From the IMG/VR virus record IMGVR_UViG_3300046453_000183, positions 1 to 28,411 of that record: DNA of 28,411 nucleotides; one strand, written 5' to 3'. The notes beneath the pieces were generated by a model that was not told the origin of the DNA, ran no database searches, and was given only the letters and a program-made list of their open reading frames with translations. Within the stretch, counting starts at the first letter, position 1; the number at the start of each line of letters is the position of its first letter. Below, one piece after another: positions 21,643 through 26,996 of the stretch. Origin of the DNA: a virus. The translations under genes and the position numbers were made by a program.

Positions 21643-21782
21643 GCACGCTTCGCTTGCTCAAGAAGCAGCCGGACGTTGGCGAACAGCAGCAACGTCGGAG
21701 TATCGGCGATCCCATTTTGCTGGGCCGCAATGTTCATTAGCCTCTCAAGATCGGCAGCGGGAAGGGTAACCGTGGGTTCCAT
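21639..21782 (-). CDS. 47-aa small protein under LexA-box promoter (candidate SOS-induced trigger)
   Basis: I choose ATG 21782: the -10 of a good promoter lies six bases upstream, inside a LexA box, and there is no ribosome binding site, so the message is probably leaderless. The protein has a short N-terminus (MEPTVTLPAADLERLMN) and a Leu-rich C-terminal helix (TPTLLLFANVRLLLEQAK). No motif is recognised. It is too short for an enzyme; small SOS-induced phage proteins of this kind include antirepressors such as 186 Tum, but similarity to any is not visible. An earlier in-frame start at 21845 is not supported. Confidence 0.65.
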   Translation of the reverse strand: MEPTVTLPAADLERLMNIAAQQNGIADTPTLLLFANVRLLLEQAKRA

Positions 21783-21784
21783 GA

Positions 21785-21799
21785 GAACATGATAGGAAC
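21785..21799 (-). promoter_or_regulatory. LexA (SOS) box, GTTC-N7-GTTC
   Basis: The minus strand reads GTTC CTATCAT GTTC, an exact match to the direct-repeat LexA operator described for Alphaproteobacteria. The -10 hexamer TATCAT (21789-21794) occupies the seven-base spacer, so LexA binding would block RNA polymerase directly. Confidence 0.8.
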
Positions 21800-21818
21800 A
21801 TAAGGGCGAGTCTATCAA
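21789..21818 (-). promoter_or_regulatory. Promoter of the LexA-box operon
   Basis: -35 TTGATA (21813-21818) and -10 TATCAT (21789-21794) on the minus strand, 18 bases apart. The predicted start is at or next to the A of ATG 21782, giving a leaderless message. The only candidate operator seen here is the LexA box. Confidence 0.7.
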
Positions 21819-21834
21819 GCCTAAACCGGATCGG

Positions 21835-21859
21835 GGCGGATACACCCTCTACCGCGATC
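21835..21859. repeat. Accessory-junction repeat, copy A (left-end core only)
   Basis: This copy matches the left end of the roughly 73-bp element seen at 22301, 23092 and 24541 (GGATACACCCTC then CCGCGATC). It lies between the LexA-box promoter and the end of the 81-aa gene. A reverse GCGGATA copy at about 21870-21877 gives it inverted ends about 43 bases apart. The right-end block GATACCCC is absent. Confidence 0.5.
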
Positions 21860-21868
21860 TCAGGCAGC

Positions 21869-22114
21869 CTATCCGCAGACAGCTCCCACGAACCATATCG
21901 GACGGCCCTCAGAATCGTGATCGCCCAGTTTTCTTGAGGTAAGGACACGCGAACCTTGCTCGATGATTACCATATCACCTCCGCCCCACCCCGGAAGCCC
22001 TGCGACAAATTCATCAGCGTCCGCCTTAGCTCTGCTGATCTCCATTGCTTCGGTTTCCATCTGAGCGAACTCAGTCTTTTGAACCCTAGAAATTACTTTT
22101 ATTAGAAGCGCCAT
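21869..22114 (-). CDS. Hypothetical 81-aa accessory protein
   Basis: Starts at ATG 22114 with AGGTGG seven bases upstream. It opens with a basic strand (MALLIKVISRVQKTEFAQME), a helix (EAMEISRAKADADEFVAGL), then GWGGGDMVIIEQGSRV and a short C-terminus ending in FVGAVCG. I do not recognise it. It is more AT-rich than the late genes and lies at the edge of the accessory interval, so recent acquisition is possible. Confidence 0.65.
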   Translation of the reverse strand: MALLIKVISRVQKTEFAQMETEAMEISRAKADADEFVAGLPGWGGGDMVIIEQGSRVLTSRKLGDHDSEGRPIWFVGAVCG

Positions 22115-22425
22115 GTTTTAACCACCTTTACTTGTCCTCTAAGTTTAGGTGATCTGTTTTCAAGCTGCAACCACGCAAAGTGCAGACCAATCGGTGGACG
22201 CTTACTTCTTCCGTCACGACTAACTACGCGTAAAAAAGTCACCTTGCTGAGAGCATTGCCACTCGGAGGGGGCAGGTTGGCAGGGTCTGGCCATCAGCGC
22301 GGCGGATACTCCATCCGCCCTGCCCCGCCGAAATGCTGCTGTTGCGGGGTTCAGATGCCCCAGTCGATACCCCAAAAATCACGGCGCCGATACGGATTTC
22401 ATACACACTATAATACGCATTGCGC
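22115..22425. other. Non-coding interval before hicA
   Basis: No credible gene on either strand. It contains full copy B of the junction repeat (22301-22373), an inverted ATACACAC copy of the hicA operator repeat (22401-22408) and a perfect TATAAT (22409-22414) without a good -35. The stretch 22115-22300 holds only AT-rich sequence in which I see no structure I can name. Confidence 0.6.
22301..22373. repeat. Accessory-junction repeat, copy B (73 bp)
   Basis: Starts GGCGGATACTCCATCCGCC, a perfect seven-base-pair hairpin, and ends GATACCCC, with a GATGCCCC copy 12 bases before the end. It shares both end blocks with copies C and D and has the same length as D, though the middle differs. It separates the 81-aa gene from hicA. 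Confidence 0.65.
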
Positions 22426-22463
22426 TTGTGACGCCCCATCTCCGTGTGTATAAACGTGTGTAT
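22401..22463. promoter_or_regulatory. hicA promoter with three copies of GTGTGTAT
   Basis: -35 TTGTGA (22426-22431) and -10 TATAAA (22449-22454), 17 bases apart, on the plus strand. The 8-mer GTGTGTAT occurs at 22444-22451, overlapping the -10, and 22456-22463, overlapping the start codon, with an inverted copy ATACACAC at 22401-22408. These are candidate sites for autorepression by HicB. The -10 ends seven bases before ATG 22462, so the message may be leaderless. Confidence 0.7.
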
Positions 22464-22644
22464 GGAAACGGATAGCAAGAAGATCGTGAAGAGGCTCTTG
22501 GACGAAGGGTTCGACCTCATTTCGGTGAAGGGGTCACACCATAAGTTCCGCAAGGGCGCCGTTACGATCATCGTTCCGCATCCGAAAAAGGACCTCCCGA
22601 TCGGCACGGCGAGGAACATAGCACGGGCAGCGGGCTGGCTATGA
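22462..22644 (+). CDS. hicA: HicA toxin (mRNA interferase)
   Basis: A 60-aa protein with the compact dsRNA-binding-like HicA fold. It starts at ATG 22462 (an in-frame GTG at 22444 lies inside the promoter and is unlikely). Diagnostic segments are KKIVKRLLDEGFDLISVKGS, then HHKFRKGAVTIIVPHPKKD and PIGTARNIARAAGW; the first His of SHH is the catalytic residue of the family. HicA cuts mRNA and is held by HicB, which follows directly, as usual for this order. The small module is typical of prophage stabilisation or defence. Confidence 0.93.
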   Translation: METDSKKIVKRLLDEGFDLISVKGSHHKFRKGAVTIIVPHPKKDLPIGTARNIARAAGWL

Positions 22645-22682
22645 CCAGTCCTCTGCCCGGCTCATCGAACAAAGGACCCGCC

Positions 22683-23072
22683 ATGCACTATTTCTACGCC
22701 GTCGCGCACAAGGATGAGGATAGCTCTTACGGCCTGACCTTTCCCACCATGCTCGGCCTCTTCGCGGCCGCCGACGAACTGGACGGCCTCGTGCCGGCCG
22801 CAGTCGAGGCTCTCTCGCTCTGGTTCGAAGATGCGGAGTTCGTTCCTCCTGCTTCTCTCGCTACAGTACGCGAGCTCGCCGCTGCAGATCTCGCGGACGG
22901 TGCGTTTCTTGTCGCCGTTCCGTGGGTGCAGCCGGTCGGGTTGAGCGAGCGAGTGAACATCACGCTCGACAAGGCGGTGCTCGCCGCGATCGACGCGGCG
23001 GCTGCTCACCGCCACCAGTCTCGTAGTGGCTTCATCTCCGATGCGGCTCGGGAAGCAATCGGACGAATTTAA
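22683..23072 (+). CDS. hicB: HicB antitoxin
   Basis: A 129-aa partner that blocks HicA and represses the operon. I choose ATG 22683, with AAGGA six bases upstream, over an ATG at 22641 that overlaps the hicA stop, because the family begins YFYAVAHKDEDSSYGLTFP. The N-terminal half is the HicB RNase-H-like fold, with the FPTMLGLFAAADELD segment. The C-terminal part (SERVNITLDKAVLAAIDAAA) is a ribbon-helix-helix DNA-binding domain, ending GFISDAAREAIGRI. The domain fits binding to the GTGTGTAT repeats at the promoter. Confidence 0.93.
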   Translation: MHYFYAVAHKDEDSSYGLTFPTMLGLFAAADELDGLVPAAVEALSLWFEDAEFVPPASLATVRELAAADLADGAFLVAVPWVQPVGLSERVNITLDKAVLAAIDAAAAHRHQSRSGFISDAAREAIGRI

Positions 23073-23091
23073 GGATTTTCTGAACTATCGC

Positions 23092-23163
23092 GGGGGATAC
23101 ACCCTCCGCCGCGGTCGTGGAGCGCCGTGCCCTCTCAAGCCTGGTACCTCAGGAGATACCCCC
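23092..23163. repeat. Accessory-junction repeat, copy C (72 bp)
   Basis: Starts GGGGGATACACCCTCCGCCG and ends GGTACC plus, eight bases on, GATACCCCC. It shares its left block with A and D, a TCTC...AGCC middle with D and its right block with B and D. It separates hicB from higA. Confidence 0.65.
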
Positions 23164-23166
23164 GGA

Positions 23167-23469
23167 TCAGGCCGCTTTGGCGATCCGGGTCACATCCAAA
23201 TCGTCGATATGCATGCGCGCCTGGGCAATGTCGTAAGCAGCCTGCATCCGCATCATCGTGTCAGCAGACATGCCGAACGCCTTCTCAAAGCGGAGAGCCA
23301 TGTCGGCCGACAGCGCGGCTTTGCCGTTGAGCAAGTTGCTCATGGCCACCCGGGTAACCCCCAGCGCCTCGGCAGCGCCAGACACGGTGAGACCGTATGG
23401 TTCGACGAGCTCCGTCCGAAGCCAAGGCCCCGGATGAACGAAGAACGAGGAATGAACCTTGATGGCCAT
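23167..23469 (-). CDS. higA: HigA antitoxin (XRE family)
   Basis: A 100-aa antitoxin; ATG 23469 overlaps the higB TGA by one base. The helix-turn-helix core is typical of HigA: a PGPWLRTELVEPYGLTVSGA start, AAEALGVTRVAMSNLLNGK, then ALSADMALRFEKAFGMSAD. Toxin before antitoxin is the HigBA order. The protein binds DNA and probably the inverted repeat upstream of higB (23757-23799). Confidence 0.92.
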   Translation of the reverse strand: MAIKVHSSFFVHPGPWLRTELVEPYGLTVSGAAEALGVTRVAMSNLLNGKAALSADMALRFEKAFGMSADTMMRMQAAYDIAQARMHIDDLDVTRIAKAA

Positions 23470-23750
23470 CAGTGATAATCCTCCAGATCGAGGTCGGCGA
23501 TCGCGTGCTCGTCGGCCATAGTGAAAGTGAGCCGCCAGTTACGAGTCACGGTCATCGTATAAGTTCCGGCCCGATCGCCGGTCAGGGCATGAAAGCCGAA
23601 GTTAGGCGGAACCGAGAGGTCGTCGACCGAGCGCGCGATCAGAATCAACGCGACCATTTTCTGGATCCGCTCTGGCTCCCTCACGCCCTTCGCGTTACCG
23701 GTTTCGATGAACCGGCGTAGCTTCTTGTCCCGAACACTCTCGATTTCCAT
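23469..23750 (-). CDS. higB: HigB toxin (RelE/HigB mRNA interferase)
   Basis: A 93-aa toxin starting at ATG 23750. The pattern of the HigB family is clear: RDKKLRRFIETGNAKGV, then RIQKMVALILIARSVDDL, then FGFHALTGDRAGTYTMTV and TRNWRLTFTM, with the family's usual C-terminal VDLEDYH-type end (ADLDLEDYH). It is a ribosome-dependent mRNA interferase neutralised by HigA. There is no ribosome binding site and its promoter -10 lies seven bases upstream, so the message may be leaderless. Confidence 0.92.
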   Translation of the reverse strand: MEIESVRDKKLRRFIETGNAKGVREPERIQKMVALILIARSVDDLSVPPNFGFHALTGDRAGTYTMTVTRNWRLTFTMADEHAIADLDLEDYH

Positions 23751-23806
23751 AACGATATGTATAGTATGGCTTTACACCCTGTCAAGCCATACTATACATC
23801 GAGAGT
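23736..23806. promoter_or_regulatory. higBA promoter and 16-bp inverted repeat operator
   Basis: On the minus strand -35 is TTGACA (23780-23785) and -10 TATACA (23758-23763), 16 bases apart. A perfect inverted repeat with 16-base arms (23757-23772 and 23784-23799) and an 11-base spacer covers the -10 and part of the -35. A second pair, ACTCTCGAT (23736-23744) and its complement (23798-23806), lies outside it and reaches the first codons of higB. HigA or the complex should bind here. Confidence 0.8.
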
Positions 23807-23953
23807 GATATACCCGCCGCCGCGGGCGAAGCGGCACGGCCTCATTTGCGCCCGGTCGTGTGAGAATGCGGGCGGGGTCAGCAATCGTACGAGAAGTCTG
23901 ATTTGGGTGGGTTTAAGACCGACCGCTTCTAGGTAGCTATGTGGTGCTAGCTG
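23807..23953. other. Non-coding interval upstream of higB with partial repeat copy E
   Basis: The first 21 bases (about 23807-23827) resemble the left block of the junction repeat (GATATACCC then CCGCCGCGG) but no right block follows within 75 bases. A short run of AGCTA/TAGCT repeats occurs near 23935-23960, close to the stop of the next gene. I see nothing else here. Confidence 0.45.
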
Positions 23954-24439
23954 TCATTGAGCTACGAAAACTTCGGCAGGAACCTCGACCGAGAACGGTT
24001 CCGCGAGCACGACTTCTCTCCTCCGTCTCAAAAGGCCAGATGTTCTAATCGTGTATGGAACATAAATGTGGCGCGAATAACCATCGCCTTCGAGATGGAC
24101 GCGAATGCCATCCGGTAAAGTCGGATTGTAAGCTGTCGGGATGTTCACATCGACAGCAACGGCAGATCCCGAAATGCTTTTGCTTTTTGCCTCATCGCGC
24201 AGTGCCTCTGACAAAAGCTGATACAGTTCGGCGGGGGCAGGGTGCTCCTCACCGTTCCACCCTGCAACGGCCTTAACCTCGCCCGCTAATGTTAGCGCGG
24301 CTCCGAACGGTAGGAACGAGGCGCTGTCTTCGAGCATCTGTTTCGCGAAATCGAGGCAATACGAGAATGCCGAGTGCAACTGCTCAGGATTTGCAACCAT
24401 ATACCCCGCCGTGATTGAATACCCTTCGAACACTGGCAC
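23954..24439 (-). CDS. Hypothetical accessory protein, candidate exclusion or defence gene
   Basis: A 161-aa protein from GTG 24439 (ATG at 24400 would give 148 aa; neither has a good ribosome binding site). The core pattern is FAKQMLEDSASFLPFGAAL, then EVKAVAGWNG, then ELYQLLSEALRDEAKSKSI, VAVDVNIPTAYN and DGIRVHLEGDG, ending with a VPYT strand. I have the impression of a widespread soluble hypothetical family with this FGAAL...DV...DGI layout, but no function is assigned. It sits in the lysogeny-side interval between repressor and toxin-antitoxin genes, where phage exclusion and lysogenic conversion genes are often found. Confidence 0.7.
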   Translation of the reverse strand: MPVFEGYSITAGYMVANPEQLHSAFSYCLDFAKQMLEDSASFLPFGAALTLAGEVKAVAGWNGEEHPAPAELYQLLSEALRDEAKSKSISGSAVAVDVNIPTAYNPTLPDGIRVHLEGDGYSRHIYVPYTIRTSGLLRRRREVVLAEPFSVEVPAEVFVAQ

Positions 24440-24540
24440 GATGAACCAACGGCGGCAATTGGCATGATAGCGGGGCTAGTGGAACGGCCGCCATGGGGCG
24501 TCTGTGGCCGGTCTGCTTTGGCAAACGCATTGATGAACAT

Positions 24541-24613
24541 GGCGGATATTCCCTCCGCCGCGATCACGAGAACACGCCACTCTCGTAGCCTAACGTACCC
24601 CCGTGATACCCCC
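24541..24613. repeat. Accessory-junction repeat, copy D (73 bp)
   Basis: Starts GGCGGATATTCCCTCCGCC (six-base-pair hairpin) and ends with two copies of a TACCCCC block: GTACCCCC then GATACCCCC, 11 bases apart. It shares its left block with A and C, a TCTC...AGCC middle with C and its right block with B and C. It separates the 161-aa gene from the membrane-anchored gene. The flank 24440-24540 holds no gene I can support. Confidence 0.65.
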
Positions 24614-24625
24614 TAAGAAACCGGC

Positions 24626-25252
24626 TTATTTCCAGTCCAAACCAGCTGTTTCGAAGACGAACTGCTGCCGGCCTCGCTGAAAGAACTCCGCCTCGATCAC
24701 GACGCGTTTGGACGCCTTAAGTTTCTTGAGGAATGAGTTGGGGCCTTTGACAAATCCATAATTCGAGCTGCCGTCAGAGGCGCCGCTGCATTTGTAATTC
24801 TGAATAGGGCCGCCATCGAACTTCGCGCTCAGGTAATTTTCCGTGAAGCTGTCGCAGAGGATTTGTCCCTTCTCGACCGATAGTACCACGTCCAGGCCAG
24901 CTTTGGGATCGCGCTGCACCGTGAGGACGCCGCTTTGCTCGCCATATGGAAACTCAAGGTCGATCGAATTTTCAGACGTCAGCCTGGCCATACGGGTCTC
25001 AGTGCCGCGCATCTCGTCCTTGTAGTCGCTGTAAGCCCATTTCGACTTTGAGGACCCATCCTCGTCGGCGCTGGCTGGCGTTGTAGCAGCTGCCGCTTTC
25101 TCGTCCTGGGCTTTGGGCTTCTCGCTATCTCGGGGTGCCGGTGCGAGCTTTCCGATCACTATCAACCCAACAAACACCGCGAGAGCTATTTGCCACCACC
25201 GCCACTTCTTCTTTGCCGGTGCCGATGCCCCCGCATCACTTTCCTTCGTCAT
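24626..25252 (-). CDS. Membrane-anchored accessory protein, possible exclusion factor
   Basis: A 208-aa protein from ATG 25252, with GGGG-type purines upstream. The first 19 residues are charged and basic before a single membrane segment (WQIALAVFVGLIVIGKL, residues 20-36), then a low-complexity acidic/Ala-rich stretch (37-70), and a globular beta-rich domain (71-208) containing SENSIDLEFPYG, KGQILCDSFTENYL, KFDGGPIQNYKC and EAEFFQRGRQQFVF. The N-in topology would place this domain in the periplasm; Cys133 and Cys155 could form a disulfide. It is the gene nearest the repressor on the lysogeny side, the position of rexAB in lambda. Function is inference. Confidence 0.75.
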   Translation of the reverse strand: MTKESDAGASAPAKKKWRWWQIALAVFVGLIVIGKLAPAPRDSEKPKAQDEKAAAATTPASADEDGSSKSKWAYSDYKDEMRGTETRMARLTSENSIDLEFPYGEQSGVLTVQRDPKAGLDVVLSVEKGQILCDSFTENYLSAKFDGGPIQNYKCSGASDGSSNYGFVKGPNSFLKKLKASKRVVIEAEFFQRGRQQFVFETAGLDWK

Positions 25253-25330
25253 TGCCCCGTCGCCCCTTCGACAAATCGATTGCACTACCTAACCGAAACT
25301 GATTGACCCCGCCCCCATGGCTAAATGCCC

Positions 25331-25681
25331 CTATCCATGGACACTAGGCGACCGCGCGCTGGTGGCCAGTGATCGAATTAGGAGCGTCGCAGCGGAGCGC
25401 TCAGCCGGTGGCAAATTCCGGAATAGCTCGACGATTTGTCGTTCCTCGCTGGTGATCTCGAAGTCGGGACTTTCGCCTGCGGGATCGTCTGTTTCACCTG
25501 ACAGGAAGGCGGAGGTCACCCGAAGCTCGCGAGCGATTAAGTGCAGCTTTGTTGTGGAGCGCTGCTCACCGCGAATCAGACCGTTGATAGTGCTTTGAGT
25601 CACGCCGATTCGGCGCGCGAGTTCTGATTGCGAAATGCCAATGACCGCCAGCTGGTCCTTAATTCGATCGCCGAGGCCCAT
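25331..25681 (-). CDS. CI-like XRE repressor without S24 protease domain
   Basis: A 116-aa repressor. I choose ATG 25681 (MGLGDRIKDQLAVIGIS), because the longer frame to 25738 crosses the operator region. Residues about 17-38 are the helix-turn-helix (SQSELARRIGVTQSTINGLI), and residues 75-105 a helical C-terminus (EERQIVELFRNLPPAERSAA) typical of oligomerising short phage repressors. It lacks the LexA/CI-type autoprotease. It faces the Cro-like gene across 83 bases and probably maintains lysogeny. A short repressor without protease needs another route to SOS induction. Confidence 0.88.
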   Translation of the reverse strand: MGLGDRIKDQLAVIGISQSELARRIGVTQSTINGLIRGEQRSTTKLHLIARELRVTSAFLSGETDDPAGESPDFEITSEERQIVELFRNLPPAERSAATLLIRSLATSARSPSVHG

Positions 25682-25774
25682 GAAACCGCTATCTAACGAA
25701 AAGGCGGTAGAGCCAATGCAAGTATTCCGTTGACACATCTATCGGCGCAGCGTTAGCAAACGGAATGCCGATAG
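25682..25774. promoter_or_regulatory. Immunity operator region between CI-like and Cro-like genes
   Basis: Perfect inverted repeats interlock here: ATTCCGTT (25724-25731) with AACGGAAT (25759-25766), and CTATCGGC (25739-25746) with GCCGATAG (25767-25774). CTAACG (25694-25699) is also inverted relative to CGTTAG (25752-25757). A plus-strand -35 TTGACA (25730-25735) lies 17-18 bases before a weak -10 (TTAGCA or TAGCAA near 25753-25759). The right arms overlap the Cro-like start codon at 25765. The promoter for the repressor cannot be fixed. Confidence 0.65.
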
Positions 25775-26085
25775 AGCACTCATCCAGTACGCCTTTAGCG
25801 CGCGCCGTTCGCTTGGTTGGATCTCAGTCGGCTTTTGCGCGCCTGATCGGTAAGCGACAATCGGTTGTCCATGGATGGTTGCGCGAGGACAAGCCGCTTC
25901 CGATCGAACTGGTGAGGGTGGTTTCTGAGGCGACGGGCATCCCGAAGAACGAATTACGGCCAGACCTGTCCGACATTTTAGATCCTGAGCCCCCCATGCC
26001 CGGCACCCCGCCGGGCGGTACGCCGGCGGAGCCCACCCAACGCTCCGCCGGCGTCCCTGAGTCGCTGAAGGGGCTTCAGTCGTGA
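25765..26085 (+). CDS. Cro-like regulator (YdaS-type helix-turn-helix)
   Basis: A 106-aa protein starting at ATG 25765, with no ribosome binding site. Residues 10-65 match YdaS/Cro-like proteins: TPLARAVRLVGSQSAFARLI, then GKRQSVVHGWLREDKPLPI, then LVRVVSEATGIPKNELRPDL. YdaS-type proteins bind DNA as Cro does and often neighbour YdaT. The Pro/Gly-rich C-terminus is extended and unlike the family. It lies opposite the CI-like repressor, so it is the probable lytic switch protein. Confidence 0.88.
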   Translation: MPIEHSSSTPLARAVRLVGSQSAFARLIGKRQSVVHGWLREDKPLPIELVRVVSEATGIPKNELRPDLSDILDPEPPMPGTPPGGTPAEPTQRSAGVPESLKGLQS

Positions 26086-26366
26086 CGATCTCCATGGATC
26101 GGTTTACTACCCAGCCAGCGGTCAAGCGTATGCTGCGGCCGCGAGCAGTGCTTGGAGCGGTCAGTTGGGCGCTCGCCGGCAGTGCCTGGTCCTGCAGCTC
26201 CTGGCCGGGCGAAGGGCCTACGCGCGGCGCGCGTGCCTCACGCGCCCGGGCAGCCGGCACCCATATGAATTCGTCGGACGGTGGAAGTCCGATGATAGCC
26301 CGGCGGCGGGTACCGGATCTCGCTCGCCGCCGGGCGCACATTGCTCGCGCGAGCACGCCGGCATGA
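26082..26366 (+). CDS. Uncertain 94-aa ORF of the early operon
   Basis: Starts at GTG 26082, overlapping the Cro-like stop (GTGA), and its TGA overlaps the next ATG (ATGA). That double coupling argues for a real gene, but the sequence is Arg/Ser/Ala-rich and low in structure (VLGAVSWALAGSAWS, GARASRARAAG), with no motif. An alternative reading frame across the same bases is also open and looks equally unconvincing. I list it as possible. Confidence 0.4.
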   Translation: MTISMDRFTTQPAVKRMLRPRAVLGAVSWALAGSAWSCSSWPGEGPTRGARASRARAAGTHMNSSDGGSPMIARRRVPDLARRRAHIARASTPA

Positions 26367-26899
26367 CGCTGATGAAACGTCGCGCGCCCCTCACTACAGA
26401 CGCGGCTCTTGCTCGGATCGCTGGTCAGGTGCCCGGCGCATGGCCGGCGATGGCGGAGCACCTCGATCGTCGAGAAAGCCTTGTGCGTGCCTGGGGAGAT
26501 CCCCAACGCCGTGAAAAGGTCCCCTTCGACGACGCGATCAAGCTCGATCTGCTTTATCGTGACGCCGGCGGCGACGGTGCGCCGCTGTTCGAAACGTACG
26601 CTTACCAGCTGGACGAGGCCGGTATGTTCCGCTTCGCTGACGAGATTGCCCTCGGCCGGTTGGCCGCACTGGTGATCCGTGAGTGCGGCGAGGCAAGCGC
26701 TAGCCTAGTACTCTCGGCCCAGCCCGGCGCCAATCCCGCCGACCACCGCCTCACGCTCGGCCATGTCGACGAGGCGATCGACGCGTACCAGCGCGCACGC
26801 GTACTCGTTGCGGCCCTCGCCAACGGGGGCCGGATCGATAGCGCCACGCTCCTCGCGGATCTCGCCGGCGACCCTCGCGCTACTGGCCCGCCGGACTAG
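26363..26899 (+). CDS. CII-like phage regulatory protein (CP76-type)
   Basis: A 178-aa protein starting at ATG 26363. The pattern matches phage CII-like regulators of the CP76 type: AALARIAGQVPGAWPAMAEH, then DRRESLVRAWGDPQRREKV, then DAIKLDLLYRDAGGDGAPL with the GGDGAP turn. The C-terminal half is helical (ADEIALGRLAALVIRECG, HVDEAIDAYQRARVLVAAL). In temperate phages such genes lie in the early operon and set the lysis-lysogeny decision. Its location two genes after the Cro-like protein supports this. Confidence 0.8.
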   Translation: MTLMKRRAPLTTDAALARIAGQVPGAWPAMAEHLDRRESLVRAWGDPQRREKVPFDDAIKLDLLYRDAGGDGAPLFETYAYQLDEAGMFRFADEIALGRLAALVIRECGEASASLVLSAQPGANPADHRLTLGHVDEAIDAYQRARVLVAALANGGRIDSATLLADLAGDPRATGPPD

Positions 26900-26996
26900 A
26901 GCTTCAGAGCGGAGCCCGGCTCCTTCCCACTTTCGCCTTCCCACGCTCGATCGGCTTCGCGCCTTTCGGAGCGCCTTCGTGCGTCCGGATCAACCT

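Noticed and set aside
21745-21948. Minus-strand 67-aa frame across the LexA box
   Set aside because: Crosses the promoter and two better-supported genes.
22239-22619. Minus-strand frame opposite hicA
   Set aside because: Antisense to hicA and its promoter; no independent support.
21835-24613. Junction repeats as tRNA genes or fragments (length near 73)
   Set aside because: No T-loop GTTCRA, no anticodon stem and no CCA end; the ends do not form an acceptor stem.
21835-24613. Junction repeats as integron attC sites
   Set aside because: No consistent RYYYAAC/GTTRRRY pair; one RYYYAAC match in copy D is not repeated in B or C.
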